A stretch of DNA of 64,000 bases, taken from assembly GCF_021018805.1 (NCBI RefSeq), contig NW_026960607.1, forward strand, positions 3,722,501 through 3,786,500. The letters are read 5' to 3'. Under the pieces are notes generated by a model that was given only the letters and a program-made list of their open reading frames with translations, did no database searches and was not told the origin of the DNA. Each line of letters starts with the position of its first letter. Position 1 is the stretch's first letter. This document shows, piece by piece, positions 61,027 through 64,000 of this stretch. The position numbers were made by a program, and so were the translations under genes. This DNA is from Prinia subflava. Taxonomy: Eukaryota > Chordata > Aves > Passeriformes > Cisticolidae.

Positions 61027-63147
61027 GAATATTGATCCAATATAACTTTTGTATGTGCTTCTATGAATAATTTACAAATGCCTCAAGCAGTAGCTAGATG
61101 CTTCTGATGAAGAAAAATAGGACTGTGAAATATATTTTTTATATTATATATAAATGGATTGGATGCTGAAGTACAAGGTTAGTTCCAAGAGCATTCAAAG
61201 CCTGTGAATACACAAATACAGAAGATGTCACAGAGTATTCATTTTATATGCGAAACCGTTAAAAATGGGGTAGCAAAGACTCTAAAGACATTAAGATGTG
61301 AATGGGGGGTTTTGAAACCTCTTGCCTCTCTGTTTAGGAATGCAAGGACAAAGCATTCAGATACGATTCCCAAGAGCAACCTTCAGTGATGTAGTGATGA
61401 GAGCTGCATCTGTAGCGATGACAGCAAAACCTGCCTTCAATGAGCACACTTTATAAAATTAATTATTTCAATAACTACTGTAAGCCTTACAGCATTTTGA
61501 GCACTTTTGCACTGGTCAAAACACAGAAGGACAGATTTACTAAACACAGGAAGTGGGACTGCCTGCCCTGGCAGAGATACTTTGAGTATGTTTGCAGTGC
61601 ACAATGCTGTATGATGGGAGATTCTCTGAGCCATTTTGGTACTGGGAGTGTATTCTGATGTTCCTGCATGGCACATAGGACAGACAGACAGCTACCTCTG
61701 TCTGACTCCCCACTGGCATTGCTAAACTGCTGTGCTGTGCTGGGGTACCAAATTACTGTCAGGCCAATTTCCATGATATTTGTTCCAGTTTAAGACAAGA
61801 TGGCAGGTGAAAATCAGTTCAGTAACCTCATAATTATGAAATTTTCCTAAGCATCTGATGCAAAACAAAAAGAACTAGGCAGAATCCTGCAAGTGCTAAC
61901 CTGAACCACTGTTCAGCTGCTGCCTGTGCCTACATTTGTTGAACTGCTGTAGTAGATTTGAGCTGCATTTACACTGCCACAGTAGAGTATTACTTGTCCA
62001 TCTCCGTAGCCACTCAATGTGTTTCTATTCCTTTTTGTCTGGGCTCCACTCTAAGGGGAAATACAGAGGTAGCACGTTAAGGAAATGCAGGTGCTAACAA
62101 GAACATTATACATGCTGGTATCCTAAACATACAGGTGTCAACACAACCTGCTGCAATTTTTTTTTCCAGCCTGCCCAAAATCAGTATGTCAGAGTGTCTT
62201 AAAACGTGCTGTGTACTTCATCTCCCAGTGCAGCAGAGCATAGCCAAAAGAGCCATCTACCAGGCTCCTTCCCCTCACACACACCACATGTGATGGCTGC
62301 TAGGGACCAGAATCCTGCACAACAGGCCCTACCTGCATCTATAGGTTTCCTTCTAGGAACATTTCCAAGTTGCAAAATGAGAAGACATCAGCAGAGCTGA
62401 CACACACAGACTACTTCAACAACACCAGCGCAAGTCTGAAGCTGTAAGTCACATGCAGGCCAAGGGATATCAGTCAGCAGTGGTGTACAGCTCAAAATTT
62501 CCAAGAATTCCTGTGGTAGAGACACAGCTTGTCATAATCTATGAGCATTTGTGTTGAGGCTAGAGGTCCACATGCCAACATCAGGGCCTGGAAGACAGAG
62601 CTCTCTGGGTATTTCACCACTGAATTAGAAAATACATTTTTCACTTGGTAGAAAGCCACCTTCCTGTCATTCTGCTCCTCTGAAAAAATTCATGAGAAAG
62701 CTGATGGCCAAAAGCATCAGAGCCAATAAAGGCTGGATCCTGTGCTTATAAATTAGGCTTTCAGAGACTCCCTGGGCTCTCCCATAAGAGCCTTGTCAGT
62801 CTCTGCAGGGAGCAGGACCTGAGGATACACACCTCAAACACATCCTTGAGTTCTCACTGTCCTGGCCAGCCCACAGAAGGCAAGCACTGCTCAGTCCTGG
62901 CCCTGCTGAGGTGCAGAGAAGGATCTCTGCTGCTCTGGGACCACAGAAACCAGGGAAGGACGGGGTATACTTCTTGCTTGTCATACAAAAGGATGGGGTA
63001 TATTTCTTGCTTGCTTTTCACTGTGTGCTGTTGTCCCTTATGAGGGAAGGTACTACAACGAGAAATCTTTCCTCTCATAATTTCCATTTGACTAACACTT
63101 TACTGTGACTGGCCTCCTCATTGACTTGGAAACTAAATGTACTAAGG
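61027..63147. other. Unique non-coding DNA
   Basis: No gene supportable. A 33-bp-period tandem duplication lies at 62958-63013. Frames up to 95 codons (61774-61487 minus) are not recognisable. Confidence 0.6.
62958..63013. repeat. Tandem duplication, period 33 bp
   Basis: GGAyGGGGTATAyTTCTTGC followed by TTG occurs at 62958-62980 and again at 62991-63013, differing at two positions, with ten bases between the copies. It is a local duplication without a known role. Confidence 0.85.
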
Positions 63148-63153
63148 TTTCGC

Positions 63154-63578
63154 AGTGGAATTGCATTTTATTGAAATGGTATGCTCTGGCTCACCCCTGG
63201 AAAGTGTATGGTTTATCCCAAGTCTGTAACCTCCTCTACAGTATCGTGTATCTCTAATCCCGTTTGCCTGAAGATCTATCTGCGCCCACTTTGAATCTGC
63301 CTGTTAAGGATGCAGAGGGAGAGGGCCCTCCCTCTTTGCTCCGGAGGCCTCTGGAGGCTCCTTCCCTCTCCCCTTCCCTCTCCCCCCTTCCTTCCCCCTC
63401 TCCCTCAGTAACCATGCTGCCTTCCTGGGGTCGGACTCCAAATAAATCCTCATCTCATCAGCACCTCACCAGCCATCTGAAGTCTCTTTGCCTGCCTGCA
63501 TGCAAACACCAGCGAACATAGAGCTTGGGGGGCTCCCCAGGGAACCCCCCCGGGGACCCCCCCAAATCCACTGCAACA
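63154..63578 (+). mobile_element. Solo LTR, class II, same family as 12.5 kb
   Basis: The 425-bp LTR is flanked by perfect 6-bp repeats TTTCGC at 63148-63153 and 63579-63584. It ends CTGCAACA. It starts AGTGGAATTGC, where the family start seen at 12911 is TGTGGAATTGC, so the first base pair of the usual TG appears mutated. AATAAA is at 63441-63446 and a long pyrimidine tract ending CAG at 63408. It matches the LTR at 12524-12911 over its whole length in opposite orientation. No internal region is present. Confidence 0.88.
63358..63408 (+). other. Polypyrimidine tract and CAG within LTR
   Basis: About 49 uninterrupted pyrimidines run into CAG at 63406-63408, the form of a vertebrate 3' splice site. 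The minus-strand sister LTR keeps the same arrangement (pyrimidines then CCTCAG ending near 12666). Whether it is used for splicing is unknown. Confidence 0.55.
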
Positions 63579-63584
63579 TTTCGC

Positions 63585-64000
63585 ATTTGATTTTAACAAC
63601 TACTTTGAGTTTTGTTTTAAAGAAGAAGAAAAAACAAAGAGTAGGAGAATCAGTAGTACTCCCTCTTCATGGGAGTGGATTTTAGACAATCAAATTTCAA
63701 TCAAAACCAAAACTTGTATCTATAAAATTTTAAAAAGAATAATAATCAAACCAGTGTAGCTACAAATACAAATTGAAACAGAAAACACTGAATTTTAAAT
63801 AACACAAGAGTCATGCATGGCTCAGTGCAAAAGGAACTATTACAGAGCAATTTTTAAAACCCTACCAGCCAAATTATGTGTAAAGGAAATTTTGACGGGA
63901 TTTAGCTAGCCAATGAACTTTTTCTACACCCATCAGCCAGAATCACTATTGGCCACGCTCTGGTTGCCAAAATTATTATGTATTGCTGAAAGAATATGCC
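63585..64000. other. Unique AT-rich non-coding DNA
   Basis: AT-rich sequence with no recognised feature up to the window edge. Confidence 0.6.

Noticed and set aside
1..64000. CRISPR arrays, rRNA genes, bacterial operons, intact viral genes
   Set aside because: No regularly spaced repeats, rRNA signature, operon-like gene packing or intact retroviral reading frames are present. All evidence is for vertebrate non-coding DNA.

Overview
The window looks like a piece of a bird nuclear genome, most likely a songbird (Passeriformes). It is AT-rich and I cannot support any intact gene in it. CR1 LINE 3' ends with the avian sequence are present, the commonest insertions are solo LTRs of types I recognise from passerine genomes, and I see no mammalian SINE/LINE load. 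The open reading frames are short (longest about 205 codons), usually lie inside LTRs, and do not resemble proteins I know. There is no rRNA gene, CRISPR array, bacterial-type operon or intact viral coding region.

Layout: 1-1.9 kb unique AT-rich DNA; 1.9-2.95 kb probable ERVL-type LTR (minus); 4.35-6.18 kb CpG-enriched block split by a 694-bp solo LTR with a perfect 6-bp target duplication; 8.4-8.65 kb old CR1 followed by a solo LTR (8672-9300); 12.5-13.7 kb internally deleted class II provirus; 15.37-15.84 kb GC-richer block of unknown origin; 17.8-19.06 kb CR1 interrupted by an 815-bp LTR; 23.2-23.7 kb LTR with a recognisable promoter; 25.67-25.74 kb tRNA-like SINE fossil; 31.2-32.5 kb CR1 fragment, pentanucleotide microsatellite and a second copy of the 18-kb LTR family; 34.1-35.5 kb a 1.37-kb LTR; 41.7 kb CR1; 51.4 kb MIR-like SINE fossil; 54.6 kb old CR1 end; 60.6-61.0 kb and 63.15-63.58 kb class II solo LTRs. 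The rest is unique AT-rich sequence with small simple repeats.

There is no gene system to interpret. Interacting parts are retroelement layers: target duplications and nesting give a relative order of insertion, two LTR pairs could recombine ectopically, and several LTRs keep promoter or polyadenylation signals. Seven of ten LTR elements lie on the minus strand, which would fit (but does not prove) an intron of a plus-strand gene. Two weak exon-like signals (a 33-bp microexon candidate at 40748 and a terminal-exon candidate at 16588) are the only hints of coding function. I did not find a convincing undescribed biological system.
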